From Thalassoglobus sp. JC818 (GTDB taxonomy: Bacteria; Planctomycetota; Planctomycetia; Planctomycetales; Planctomycetaceae), in contig NZ_JBFEFI010000002.1 in assembly GCF_040717535.1 (NCBI RefSeq), positions 62,001 to 126,000 of the forward strand: 64,000 nt of DNA, given 5' to 3'. This document shows, one piece after another, positions 18,604-27,403 of this stretch; the stretch's first letter is position 1; each line of letters starts with the position of its first letter. The translations under genes were made by a program, and so were the position numbers. The notes beneath the pieces were generated by a model. That model saw nothing but the letters and a program-made list of their open reading frames with translations, ran no database searches and was not told the DNA's origin.

Positions 18604-19572
18604 ATGTCGCGAATGTTCGTGAATAGTCTGCAAGACGGTGAAACAGTTGATGAGGTCTATCTTCTTGCAGATCGTCAGCTGCGGGCGAATCGCAACGGAG
18701 ACACGTACTTCCTTGGCCAGTTGCGCGATCGCACGGGGCAGATTTCCGGGTTGCTGTGGAATGTCAACGAATCGATCGTAAGTCATATCAACACAGGGGA
18801 TTACGTTCGTGTGAAAGGGAAGATTCAGCTCTTCCAGGGCAATCTTCAGATGATTCTCACACGTATTGATCTGGCAACCGATGAATCGGTGAACTCTGAG
18901 GACTTTATTCCGCAATCGAATTCCGATGTGCTTGCCCAGCTTGAGCGTCTTCGCGAGATTCTCTTAGACCTGAGTGACTCAGATCTTTCCGAGTTGATGC
19001 AGTCTTTCCTGTCTGACGATGAAATTATTGAGGGTTTGAAAACTGCGCCGGCCGGAATTCGTCTGCATCATGCCTATCACGGCGGGCTGCTCGATCATAT
19101 TGTCAATCTTTGCGAGACAGCCAGTCGCCTCACGGATCTGTATCCGAATGTCGATTTCAATCTTCTGCTGGCCGGAATCTTCCTCCACGATCTCGGAAAA
19201 ATTCGGGAACTCAGCTACGACACGTCGTTTCAATACACTGATGAAGGTCAGTTGATTGGCCATCTGATCATCGGGATCGAGATGCTCGATGACAAAATTC
19301 GTGAGACGGAAGACCGGACAAATCAGGACTTCCCAAAGGAAAAGGCGCTTCGCTTGAAGCACATGATTGTCAGCCATCACGGGGCTTACGAATTTGGAAG
19401 CCCGAAGCTTCCGATGACTCCCGAGGCGATTGCGCTTCATCACCTCGACAATCTCGACGCCAAAACGAACGAGTTTCAGTCGCTCATTGAATCAGATCCC
19501 AATGCAGCTTCGCACTGGACTCCGTATCAGCCCAACATGCAGCGAAAACTCTACAAAGGTAGTGCTGAGTAA
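18604..19572 (+). CDS. YhaM-like OB-fold/HD-domain 3'-5' exoribonuclease
   Basis: This 322-residue protein has an N-terminal OB-fold nucleic-acid-binding domain (residues about 15-90, [20 protein letters not shown] then [15 protein letters not shown]). A metal-dependent HD phosphohydrolase domain follows (about 150-300), with [37 protein letters not shown] and [11 protein letters not shown] giving the His/Asp ligands. The order matches Bacillus YhaM, which degrades RNA and single-stranded DNA from the 3' end. It is cytoplasmic. It stands upstream of argF with 96 bases between; the functional link is unclear. Confidence 0.88.
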   Translation: MSRMFVNSLQDGETVDEVYLLADRQLRANRNGDTYFLGQLRDRTGQISGLLWNVNESIVSHINTGDYVRVKGKIQLFQGNLQMILTRIDLATDESVNSEDFIPQSNSDVLAQLERLREILLDLSDSDLSELMQSFLSDDEIIEGLKTAPAGIRLHHAYHGGLLDHIVNLCETASRLTDLYPNVDFNLLLAGIFLHDLGKIRELSYDTSFQYTDEGQLIGHLIIGIEMLDDKIRETEDRTNQDFPKEKALRLKHMIVSHHGAYEFGSPKLPMTPEAIALHHLDNLDAKTNEFQSLIESDPNAASHWTPYQPNMQRKLYKGSAE

Positions 19573-19668
19573 TTCGCTCGTTCTTGAGGCGAACCAGACG
19601 CTCGCTAACGGTGTCTGGGCATTTTTCATTTGCATTGACGATGACGGAATTGATGACGGGAGACCCCC

Positions 19669-20592
19669 ATGAAACACCTCACTTCTCTCTTTGATGTAAC
19701 TTCCAGCGAAGTCCTCGAAATCCTGAAAATCGCTGCCGATCTGAAAGCAGAAACGCAGTCTGGAAAACGCCAGCCACTTTGTGCCGGGAAGGTTTTGACT
19801 CAGGTTTTCGAGAAACCGTCGTTGAGAACGCGCGTCAGCTTTGAGGCTGGGATCTCCCAACTTGGCGGGACCAGTATTTTTCTGCATGGGAAAGAAGCGG
19901 GGTTACAAGGACGAGAAGAGATCCTCGATATCGCACGCGTTCTGGGAGGGTATTCCGATCTGATCGTGTTGCGAACATTCTCTCAACAGTTGATCGAAAC
20001 CGTCGCGAAACATGCTGGCTGTCCCGTCGTGAACGCACTGTCGGATGATTATCACCCTTGTCAGGCTCTGACCGACGTGATGACGATTCTCGAGCATGCT
20101 GGCTCGATTGAAGGTAAAGAAATCCTGTTCGTCGGGGATGGGAATAACGTCGCTAAGTCGCTCGCTCTGGCTTGCGGTCACGTGGGAGCCAAGTTCACTC
20201 TGGCAGCACCGGAAGGTTATTTGCTAGCGGATGAGTTTATTCAGCGACTTCAGTCTCAGTTCCCCGACTTGAAGTTCGATCAGACCACGGACCCATTCGC
20301 TGTCGTGAATCGTGCGGATGTCATCTACACAGACGTCTGGGCGAGCATGGGACAGGAAGAAGAGAAAGATCAACGCTCTGCTGCGTTCGCGAACTTTCAG
20401 GTGAACCTTGAACTCCTCGATGCCGCTCCGGGACAGGCTCTTTTCATGCACTGCTTGCCAGCGAGACGCGGGTTGGAAGTGACTGAAGAAGTCATGAACG
20501 ATTCGCGAAGCATCGTTTTCGAACAAGCTGAGAATCGAATGCACTTAGCGAAGGGCTTGATCGTCTGGTTGCTCGAGCACGCCTCGAAATAG
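19669..20592 (+). CDS. argF: Ornithine carbamoyltransferase
   Basis: The enzyme makes citrulline from ornithine and carbamoyl phosphate in arginine synthesis. At 307 residues it has the expected size. The carbamoyl-phosphate loop is KPSLRTRVSFE (residues 49-59), DDYHPCQALTD gives the HPxQ motif, and FMHCLPARRGLEV carries the HCLP ornithine-site motif. No other arg gene is adjacent, in keeping with dispersed biosynthetic genes in this lineage. Its TAG stop doubles as the left end of the first dispersed repeat. Confidence 0.97.
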   Translation: MKHLTSLFDVTSSEVLEILKIAADLKAETQSGKRQPLCAGKVLTQVFEKPSLRTRVSFEAGISQLGGTSIFLHGKEAGLQGREEILDIARVLGGYSDLIVLRTFSQQLIETVAKHAGCPVVNALSDDYHPCQALTDVMTILEHAGSIEGKEILFVGDGNNVAKSLALACGHVGAKFTLAAPEGYLLADEFIQRLQSQFPDLKFDQTTDPFAVVNRADVIYTDVWASMGQEEEKDQRSAAFANFQVNLELLDAAPGQALFMHCLPARRGLEVTEEVMNDSRSIVFEQAENRMHLAKGLIVWLLEHASK

Positions 20593-20694
20593 AGCAAGTT
20601 GCTCTGCCCTGTGCACTCGCTTGCGCTGCTTCACAAGATAAAAGGCTGTTCTTGCTCGTGCGAGATCGTGCCCACCAAATCAAAAAATGCTCTA
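20590..20694. repeat. Dispersed intergenic repeat, copy 1
   Basis: This 105-base element is bounded by a perfect 7-base inverted repeat, TAGAGCA at the left and TGCTCTA at the right. Internally it has the palindrome GAGCAAGTTGCTC, then CTGTGCACTCGCTTGCGCTG and, later, TTGCTCGTGCGAG. The first 44 bases match copy 2 (27296) with about four mismatches. It lies between the converging argF and HlyD-type genes, and its left end includes the argF stop codon. Confidence 0.8.
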
Positions 20695-20744
20695 GAAGCA
20701 GCGGTCTTCGAGAGCCGAAAGTCTCGGTAAGTGCAGAGAGGTGA

Positions 20745-22235
20745 TCACGACTTTCTGAGGTTCCACCACGTGGACAGTTTGTCGATCATTCTTCGAAACC
20801 AGACTCGACCGATGGACCGGTGACCGCAGGAAATTCTGCATTGAACACTCGATCCAGGGCGAATCCCCGGATCGAGATCTGCATCAATCGAAGCCTGCAT
20901 TTCGAGCGAGACTCCGCGTCCGGTTTTGACAGTCATCGCTGGCGCAATGGATTTCAAAGTGGCTGCAAACGATTCATTCGGAGCATCTGCGGTCACAATC
21001 GCGATGGAGATTTGATCGTTGTTGACTGCATCGAGTACGGGACCGGCGTCACGTTGATCGACGTAGAGATCGACAATCCATGGCCCTTCAAGATCGGCGA
21101 CTCTCAACAATCGATCTGTGCGTTGAACAGGTCGACCGACGGGTAAGGTTGAGTTCAGATCTGGAGTGAGAACCGTTCCCCGGATTGGGCTTCGTAGAGT
21201 CAGTGCAGTCTGTTGATCTTCGAGGCTTTTGATTTGCGTTCGAATATTTTGTTCGAGTGCTTTCAGTTCTTCACGCCGAGCTGCGAGATCGTGAATGCGA
21301 TTCCGTTCTCGGGACGACGCTTGCGGATCGGTTCGAAGAGTCTCGAGATCCTGAATTTTCTGGGAAGTGGTTGCGAGTTCTCCGCGCAGTTCGGAGAGAC
21401 TCATCTGCAACTCGGGACTTTTGAGCTCAATGAGTTTGGCATCGACTTCGACGTTAGCTCCGGTCGTTACAAACACGCCGTCGATGAACCCGTTCGTTCC
21501 GGCAAAGACATCGCGCTGATGGTCGGGAAGAAGGACTCCGTTTCCGTAGATCACCAGCTCAGTCGGCACAGTCGCCAGCAGGAGAAAAGCCAGGGCGATT
21601 GTGCAAAGCACAATGAGAGCTCGCGTTGCTCTTCCTTGAGTCCATGAAGAACGCAAACGACTCAGGAAGCCTTGCTGCAATCTGGAATGATTCAAAGCAT
21701 GCGTGAGCGCTGTTCGAATGAGCGGCAGGCCTTCCTTCAAATCGGACACAGATCGAGCAAGTGCGGCGTTCTCTTCAAATTGATCGAAGACCAGAACACC
21801 GATCAACGCCGGGGAAGGATCATTCACTTGGTTGTAGATTGGGAGAACGACCACCCGTTGCGTGCGGCAGCGTTCGTGATAGCTGCGACATTCGTCTGAT
21901 GGGTCATCTGCTTTGGAATCAAGGACGTCACCCGAGTCCCAACTGACCTTTGCGATCTCTTCCAGCAATTGAGTCGTGGACGAGCGAGGGTCGATCGATT
22001 GAACACCACTGACCGACTTGAGGCGAAGCTTATCTCCGGCTCTCAGCAGCAGACTGACTCGATCCCAGCCGGACCACAATCGCGTTTCGTTGGTGGTTGC
22101 GGCGGAACACTCTTCGACATCAAGAGATCGATAGATCCCGGCAATCCAGTTCGGAGTGTCTAATCTGTGACCATCATCTTGAGCGACTGGCTGTGATGGC
22201 ACGGTGTTGATTCCTGCTCCGACTGGACTACTCAT
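20745..22235 (-). CDS. HlyD-family adaptor with a large cytoplasmic GAF-like N-terminal domain
   Basis: In this 496-residue protein, residues 1-200 form a soluble, GAF-like domain with no signal. One membrane segment follows (about 205-228, ALIVLCTIALAFLLLATVP). After it come the HlyD/membrane-fusion features: a lipoyl-like half (GVLLPDHQRDVFAGTNGFI), a coiled-coil hairpin around residues 285-350, and the return half with LRSPIRGTVLTPD. HlyD proteins bridge an inner-membrane transporter to the outer membrane. No transporter or outer-membrane factor lies beside it. It overlaps the hisD stop by 8 bases, so it is translationally coupled to histidine synthesis, an odd pairing. Confidence 0.82.
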   Translation of the reverse strand: MSSPVGAGINTVPSQPVAQDDGHRLDTPNWIAGIYRSLDVEECSAATTNETRLWSGWDRVSLLLRAGDKLRLKSVSGVQSIDPRSSTTQLLEEIAKVSWDSGDVLDSKADDPSDECRSYHERCRTQRVVVLPIYNQVNDPSPALIGVLVFDQFEENAALARSVSDLKEGLPLIRTALTHALNHSRLQQGFLSRLRSSWTQGRATRALIVLCTIALAFLLLATVPTELVIYGNGVLLPDHQRDVFAGTNGFIDGVFVTTGANVEVDAKLIELKSPELQMSLSELRGELATTSQKIQDLETLRTDPQASSRERNRIHDLAARREELKALEQNIRTQIKSLEDQQTALTLRSPIRGTVLTPDLNSTLPVGRPVQRTDRLLRVADLEGPWIVDLYVDQRDAGPVLDAVNNDQISIAIVTADAPNESFAATLKSIAPAMTVKTGRGVSLEMQASIDADLDPGIRPGSSVQCRISCGHRSIGRVWFRRMIDKLSTWWNLRKS

Positions 22236-23592
22236 TCACACGAATATCAACGCTTGCTCGGTGAGCTGTCAGCCCTTCCTTGTCCGCGAGGACGCGCACG
22301 TTCGGAGCATCTCGACGACACGCTTCCTCGTTGTACGAAATAATCGAAGAGCGTTTCAGGAAGTCGTTGGCACACAACCCATTGGCAAAACGCGCGGTTC
22401 CGCCAGTGGGCAGAACGTGTGACGGGCCAGCGACGTAGTCTCCAAAAGCGACCGGAGTGAAGTGTCCCACGAAAATCGCTCCGGCATTCTGAACGCGATC
22501 CAACATGGCTTCTGGATGGTCCATCGAAAGATGCAAATGTTCGGTCGCTAACAAGTCGGTCAGCTTAGCTGCTTCGTCTTCATCGCGAGCAAGAATCAAA
22601 GCTCCGTAGTCTTCCAGGCATTTCCGAGCCAGGTCTCCGCGACTGAGTTGACCCAGCTGAGTTTCGAGTGCTTGCTGGACTTGTTCAATCAGTGGAGCGT
22701 GCCAGGTGATGAGAACACCGGACCCAGGGCTGTGCTCTGCTTGAGAAATCAAATCGCTGGCGATGTAGTCGGCTCGGGCTGTCTCATCCGCGAGGACAAT
22801 GACTTCGCTCGGACCAGCGATGCTGTCGATATCGACTTCGCCGAAGACATAGCGTTTGGCGAGTGCGACGAACAGATTTCCGGGGCCAACGATTTTGTCG
22901 ACTCGCGGAATACCTTCAACTCCATATGCCAGGGCAGCGACTGCTTGAGCCCCACCGACGCGATAGACCTCCGTGATGCCAAGCTCATGACATGTCGCCA
23001 AAAGATCGGTGTTGTACCCACCGAATTCTGTCGGAGGAACAACGATGGCGATTTCCGGGACGCCTGCTGCCTGAGCAGGGACTGCAGTCATGAGCACAGT
23101 CGACGGGTAAGCAGCAGCTCCTCCGGGAACGCAAATTCCGACCCGTTTGAGAGGCCGGTATCGCTGTGTCAATTCGACGCGTGCGTCGTCAGATTCCCGA
23201 ACGATTGAGACATCTTCGGTGAGAATCGCCTTCTGAAACTCCATGACGTTGTCACGGACTTGCCGAACAGTTTCGAGAAATTCCGCGTCAGCTTTCGCAT
23301 GTGCGGCAGCGAGTTCGTCTGTCGAGACTTTGAGGTCCGAGACATCGAAGTCGGGACGATCGAGCAGTCGCGAGTAGTTGAGTAGTGACTCAAGTCCTTG
23401 AGACTGCACGTCGTGACAAATTCTTTCCACAACTTGCTGCGGAGAGAGTGGTTCCCCAAACAGTTCGACGGTCCGTTGTCGACCTGCCTCGGAAACGACA
23501 TCTCCTCGCGGGCTGAGTTTGTCTCTGAGTTCCGCGAATAGTTCTTCAGCGTTCCCCAGCGAACAATCAATCGTCGGAATCTTCAGTGACAT
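22228..23592 (-). CDS. hisD: Histidinol dehydrogenase
   Basis: This NAD-dependent zinc enzyme makes histidine from histidinol in two oxidations. The protein has 454 residues from the ATG at 23592; a TTG at 23616 is the alternative. Typical stretches are KRVGICVPGGAAAYPSTVLM, GGAQAVAALAYGVEGIP, KIVGPGNLFVALAKR, IAGPSEVIVLAD and the zinc-ligand region DLISQAEHSPGSG, then HLHLSMDHP and AGPSHVLPTGGTARF. No other his gene is near. The HlyD-type gene downstream overlaps its last codons. Confidence 0.97.
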   Translation of the reverse strand: MSLKIPTIDCSLGNAEELFAELRDKLSPRGDVVSEAGRQRTVELFGEPLSPQQVVERICHDVQSQGLESLLNYSRLLDRPDFDVSDLKVSTDELAAAHAKADAEFLETVRQVRDNVMEFQKAILTEDVSIVRESDDARVELTQRYRPLKRVGICVPGGAAAYPSTVLMTAVPAQAAGVPEIAIVVPPTEFGGYNTDLLATCHELGITEVYRVGGAQAVAALAYGVEGIPRVDKIVGPGNLFVALAKRYVFGEVDIDSIAGPSEVIVLADETARADYIASDLISQAEHSPGSGVLITWHAPLIEQVQQALETQLGQLSRGDLARKCLEDYGALILARDEDEAAKLTDLLATEHLHLSMDHPEAMLDRVQNAGAIFVGHFTPVAFGDYVAGPSHVLPTGGTARFANGLCANDFLKRSSIISYNEEACRRDAPNVRVLADKEGLTAHRASVDIRVNE

Positions 23593-23717
23593 GATGTTGC
23601 GGATATCTTCAATCAATAAAGTCGTTAGAGCATAAGAGAATGGATCGAGTCCTCGTCAGCGACGCTTGGAATTTCAAAAGAAACAGCCAGAGCGGACACG
23701 ATCCCCACGAGACGGGT

Positions 23718-25238
23718 TCACTCATACTCCCACTTCATGATCCATGGATCGTCCATCTCTTGCTGGAACTGCTTGAGCTTCTCCTGGTAGGTCTTCAGGA
23801 TCTCAGCGTATTCGCTTTTCACTGCGAGGTTTTCGGATTCGTACGGATCTTCAGCAATGTGATAAAGCTCGAACTTCGGTCGGTGAATATAGTCACCAAC
23901 AGTTTTCTGCCCATACGGTGCGGTCATCCCCTTCTGGAACTGGGCCTGCCACGACGAGGCAGCCCACAAATCTGAGGCGAACGGATAAGGCAGTCCGTGA
24001 GCGATATTCCAGATCAGCTTGTACTCTTTATCCCGCACGACTCGCATGGGGTAGTACATCTGAATTTCATGGAATGTGTGGGAAGCAAAGATTGTGTCCC
24101 AGTGTTCTGCGTCAGCATCACCCAGAATCGGAACCCAGGACTTTCCGTGGTAGCTTCGAAACTTGTGACCACCGTTTCTGTTTTCCAGCAGGTTTTCTCC
24201 ACGCTCTTTCCAGAATTTGTCGGGATCAACCCAGTCTTTCGGTCCGTTGGTTTTGGGATCGAGACCTCCTGCGAAGTCGAGAAGTGAAGGAGTGATGTCG
24301 ATGTGGCTGATCATCGCTGTCGAACGGACTCCACGATTTTCTTCGTATGGATTTCGAACAACGAACGGAACTTTCAACCCAGCTTCGAAGACCGTTGTTT
24401 TTCCGCCGGAGAAGGCCATTCCGTGATCGGAGGTGAAGACGATCATGGTTTTGTCGTACAAGTCAGCCTCTTTGAGGATCTCGACAAGTCGAGCGACTCC
24501 TTGATCAATACGAGCACATGACTGGTAGTAGTGAGCGAGTTCTTCGCGGGTTTCCTGTGTGTCGGTCATGAAGTGCGGAATCGGAACATCAGCTGGATCG
24601 TAGAAGACTTCTTCGACACCTTCATGTGAGCCTTTGTTGGGGCGATTTCCGAATAGATCCGGTTTCAGTTCGCTGGTGGATGTCTTATCTGTTCCGCCGC
24701 CTCGATGAGGATCGGAAGTTCCGAAGTAGAGGAAGAATGGTCGGTCATCAGACTGATCGGTGATGAACTCTCGGCAGTTATCTGCCATGGCAACAGCGTT
24801 GCGGCCGTTGCCTTTCATGTAGGTTTCGTAGTGGTAAACCGTTTCGGGAGCGACGTGATATTTCCCGATGTGTCCGGTTCGATATCCTGCATTCGCCAGA
24901 ACACGAGGCAGGGCCAAGCTGACCACGTTGTCGAAAGATGAGAACTTGTGGTAGTGATGTTGATGCCCGTATTGGCCGTTCTTATGGTTGTGGAGCCCAG
25001 ACATCACGACTGACCGACTGGCGCTGCAACTTGCTGTCGTCGCGAAAGCGTTCAAGAATAGCGTTCCATCTTCAGCGATGGCGTCGATGGCGGGAGTTTT
25101 CGCAACAGGATCACCATAGCAACCGAGAGTCGGGCTCTCATCATCTGTGATGAAGAAGATGATATTCTTTTCGGCCGCGATCGAGCTGTGTGCAAACCCG
25201 AAGATCGTCAGGAAGGTGAGACACAAAAGTTTGTGCAT
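23718..25238 (-). CDS. Secreted Cys-type sulfatase, heparan N-sulfatase-like
   Basis: This 506-residue arylsulfatase-superfamily enzyme has a signal peptide (HKLLCLTFLTIFGFAHSSIAA). Metal ligands start with DD at residues 32-33. The formylglycine motif is CSASR with Cys71, so it needs a formylglycine-generating enzyme encoded elsewhere. The second metal site is in FTSDHGMAFSGGKTTVFEAG. Overall resemblance is to the N-sulfoglucosamine sulfohydrolase subfamily (TTASCSASRSVVMSGLHNHKNGQYGH pattern, split here: TTASCSASR, HNHKNGQYGH). The substrate is probably a sulfated marine or matrix polysaccharide. It is divergently placed from the methyltransferase gene. Confidence 0.92.
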   Translation of the reverse strand: MHKLLCLTFLTIFGFAHSSIAAEKNIIFFITDDESPTLGCYGDPVAKTPAIDAIAEDGTLFLNAFATTASCSASRSVVMSGLHNHKNGQYGHQHHYHKFSSFDNVVSLALPRVLANAGYRTGHIGKYHVAPETVYHYETYMKGNGRNAVAMADNCREFITDQSDDRPFFLYFGTSDPHRGGGTDKTSTSELKPDLFGNRPNKGSHEGVEEVFYDPADVPIPHFMTDTQETREELAHYYQSCARIDQGVARLVEILKEADLYDKTMIVFTSDHGMAFSGGKTTVFEAGLKVPFVVRNPYEENRGVRSTAMISHIDITPSLLDFAGGLDPKTNGPKDWVDPDKFWKERGENLLENRNGGHKFRSYHGKSWVPILGDADAEHWDTIFASHTFHEIQMYYPMRVVRDKEYKLIWNIAHGLPYPFASDLWAASSWQAQFQKGMTAPYGQKTVGDYIHRPKFELYHIAEDPYESENLAVKSEYAEILKTYQEKLKQFQQEMDDPWIMKWEYE

Positions 25239-25485
25239 GGCTTTCGGTTCCGGAGCTAGAACAAAGGCAGGGGGATCGTTCAGTCTGTGTGAAGCACAAG
25301 CGGGAAGTTGCCTGAGATCAGAGGGGAACGATGTGTATGGGACAACCAGATAAAATTTCGTTTCAAGCTTTTCGTCGTGACTGACAGAGTAACGAATTCA
25401 CAGACGTTGTTGCCACTGATTGCTTGGCGGCAACGATGAATCGGGTAGGATACGCAATTCTGAATCTTTCACGAGATTTGACGTC

Positions 25486-27285
25486 ATGGATGAATTTCTG
25501 AACTCAATTGTGCATGGTGACTGCGTTGAAGGTCTGAACGGACTTCCGGCTGAGTCAATCGATCTGGCCTTTGCTGACCCGCCCTTCAATATTGGATATG
25601 ACTACGACATCTATCAGGACAAGCTGGGCCGGGAGAAATATTTGCAGTGGTCGCGGGACTGGATCGCAGCCACGCACCGGGTTCTGAAGCCCAACGGAAC
25701 GTTCTGGCTGGCCATTGGAGATGAATACGCAGCAGAGCTGAAACTGCTGAGCCAGGAGATCGGTTTTCATTCTCGAAGCTGGATCATCTGGTACTACACC
25801 TTTGGAGTGAACTGCAAGCAAAAGTTCACCCGCTCACACGCTCATCTCTTCTATTTCGTGAAGGACCCGCAGCGGTTTACGTTCCGAGCGGATGAGCTGG
25901 AAAACCGTATTCCGTCTGCGCGAGAGCTGGTTTACAACGACAAACGAGCCAATCCAAAAGGCCGACTTCCCGACGATACCTGGATTATCCGTCCGGAAGA
26001 TGTTGTCGGAGAAATGATGGCCGAAGATGGGACATGGAGTTCTGACGACCTCACACCCAAGCATGACAGCGAACGAACCTGGACCCTTCGTCCTCAGGAT
26101 TTGCAGGGGTGCTTCAAAGGGGAGGAAGACACTTGGTATTTCCCCCGGGTCGCGGGAACATTCAAGGAGCGACAGGGGTTTCATGGTTGTCAGATGCCGG
26201 AGCAATTGCTCGGTCGCATTATTCGCAGCTGTTCGAATTCAGGGGACGTTGTCATCGATCCGTTTTCGGGAAGTGCGACGACGTTGGCTGCCGCAAAGAA
26301 GCTGAACCGCAAGTTCGTGGGCTTTGAGCTCTCGGAAGATTACGTCAACTACGGTCGCGGTCGACTCGAACAGATTCGAGTGGGTGATCCTCTCGATGGC
26401 TCTGCGGAGCCGACCAAAAGTGCTCCCGCCACAAAAGCGATATCGGGCAAATCATCAAGATCGAAAGAGGAGATTGGGTCGCCCGAACGTGACCCCTCCG
26501 AAGAGCGGTTGGCCGAAGCTCAATTGCAGATCGTCCTGACCGGAATCATCGAAGCCTTTCAGATGACACACGATGGGTTCTCTGTCGATCGAGTCGTGGC
26601 TGATCCGGCGCTCAACGATGAATTCGTTGAGACCTGCCGTCGACTTGGTCTCGCTGGCGAGCCTCGCACCTGGAATTCGCTGTTGTTTCGATTGAGGAAG
26701 TCCGGAAAGCTTGCTCACATCGAAACGGTTCGAGCGACTTCCATGAACTGGCTGGATGTCGATCCGTTTCTGCATGCCAGCGAGATCGCGCTGCAATCTC
26801 TGCTTAACGACGAGCTCGCCACAAGCTTGGATGAAATCCTCGTTGATCCTCTGCTTGCTAAGAAATTTGATGACCTCGCTCGCCAGTTTGCACCCGGACG
26901 AAGCTCGTTTGAAATGCGGTGGGCAGCCTTGAAGATTCGTAAGCAATCCAAAACTGCTCGGCAACGCGGAGCGATTCTGACTGCTCCTAAGCGAATCGGG
27001 AAAGCGATTGTCTTTTCAGAGCTGGACGTTTCACAGATTCCATCGGGACCGGGAGTCTATTTGCTCCGTTCCAAGCAGAAGAACAATCTCTACGCCGGGG
27101 AAACGTTGAATCTTCAACAGCGACTGGCTTTGCATTTCAATTCGTCACATCCGGTCGAAGTTCTTCCAGAGAACACGACGATTCAAATCTTCCCAACACA
27201 GACTCGACCATCCGAAATTCTCGCCTGGCAAAGCTGTTTCGTCAGAACACACAAGCCTAGTTGGAACTACCAGGAACTCGGTTAG
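25486..27285 (+). CDS. Beta-class DNA methyltransferase fused to a C-terminal GIY-YIG nuclease domain
   Basis: This protein is 599 residues from the ATG at 25486. The catalytic motif DPPF is at residues 31-34 and comes before the AdoMet motif DPFSGSATT at 258, the order of beta-class N6-adenine or N4-cytosine methyltransferases. A Ser/Lys-rich linker (about 300-330) and an unrecognised helical region (about 335-505) follow. Residues 517-599 look like a GIY-YIG domain: G523-V-Y, Y536-A-G, Arg546, Glu577, and Asn594 near the end, as in UvrC-type catalytic sites. No separate restriction enzyme or specificity subunit is nearby. It could be a one-polypeptide modification-nuclease system, or the GIY-YIG part could have a repair role. 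Confidence 0.85.
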   Translation: MDEFLNSIVHGDCVEGLNGLPAESIDLAFADPPFNIGYDYDIYQDKLGREKYLQWSRDWIAATHRVLKPNGTFWLAIGDEYAAELKLLSQEIGFHSRSWIIWYYTFGVNCKQKFTRSHAHLFYFVKDPQRFTFRADELENRIPSARELVYNDKRANPKGRLPDDTWIIRPEDVVGEMMAEDGTWSSDDLTPKHDSERTWTLRPQDLQGCFKGEEDTWYFPRVAGTFKERQGFHGCQMPEQLLGRIIRSCSNSGDVVIDPFSGSATTLAAAKKLNRKFVGFELSEDYVNYGRGRLEQIRVGDPLDGSAEPTKSAPATKAISGKSSRSKEEIGSPERDPSEERLAEAQLQIVLTGIIEAFQMTHDGFSVDRVVADPALNDEFVETCRRLGLAGEPRTWNSLLFRLRKSGKLAHIETVRATSMNWLDVDPFLHASEIALQSLLNDELATSLDEILVDPLLAKKFDDLARQFAPGRSSFEMRWAALKIRKQSKTARQRGAILTAPKRIGKAIVFSELDVSQIPSGPGVYLLRSKQKNNLYAGETLNLQQRLALHFNSSHPVEVLPENTTIQIFPTQTRPSEILAWQSCFVRTHKPSWNYQELG

Positions 27286-27295
27286 ACGAGCAATT

Positions 27296-27403
27296 CTAGA
27301 GCAAGTTGCTCTTTCCTGTGCACTCGCTTGCGCTGTTTCAGTAGGTAAATAGGCTGTGTTTGCTCGTGCGAGCGAGAACGAGCCAAACCTGAAGATGTTC
27401 TAG
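27296..27403. repeat. Dispersed intergenic repeat, copy 2
   Basis: This is a 108-base copy with ends CTAGAGCA and TGTTCTAG, an 8-base inverted repeat with one mismatch. The interior shares GAGCAAGTTGCTC, CCTGTGCACTCGCTTGCGCTG and TTTGCTCGTGCGAG with copy 1. It lies between the converging methyltransferase and PSD1 genes. Its right end contains the TAG stop codon of the PSD1 gene (27400-27402, read on the minus strand). Confidence 0.8.
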
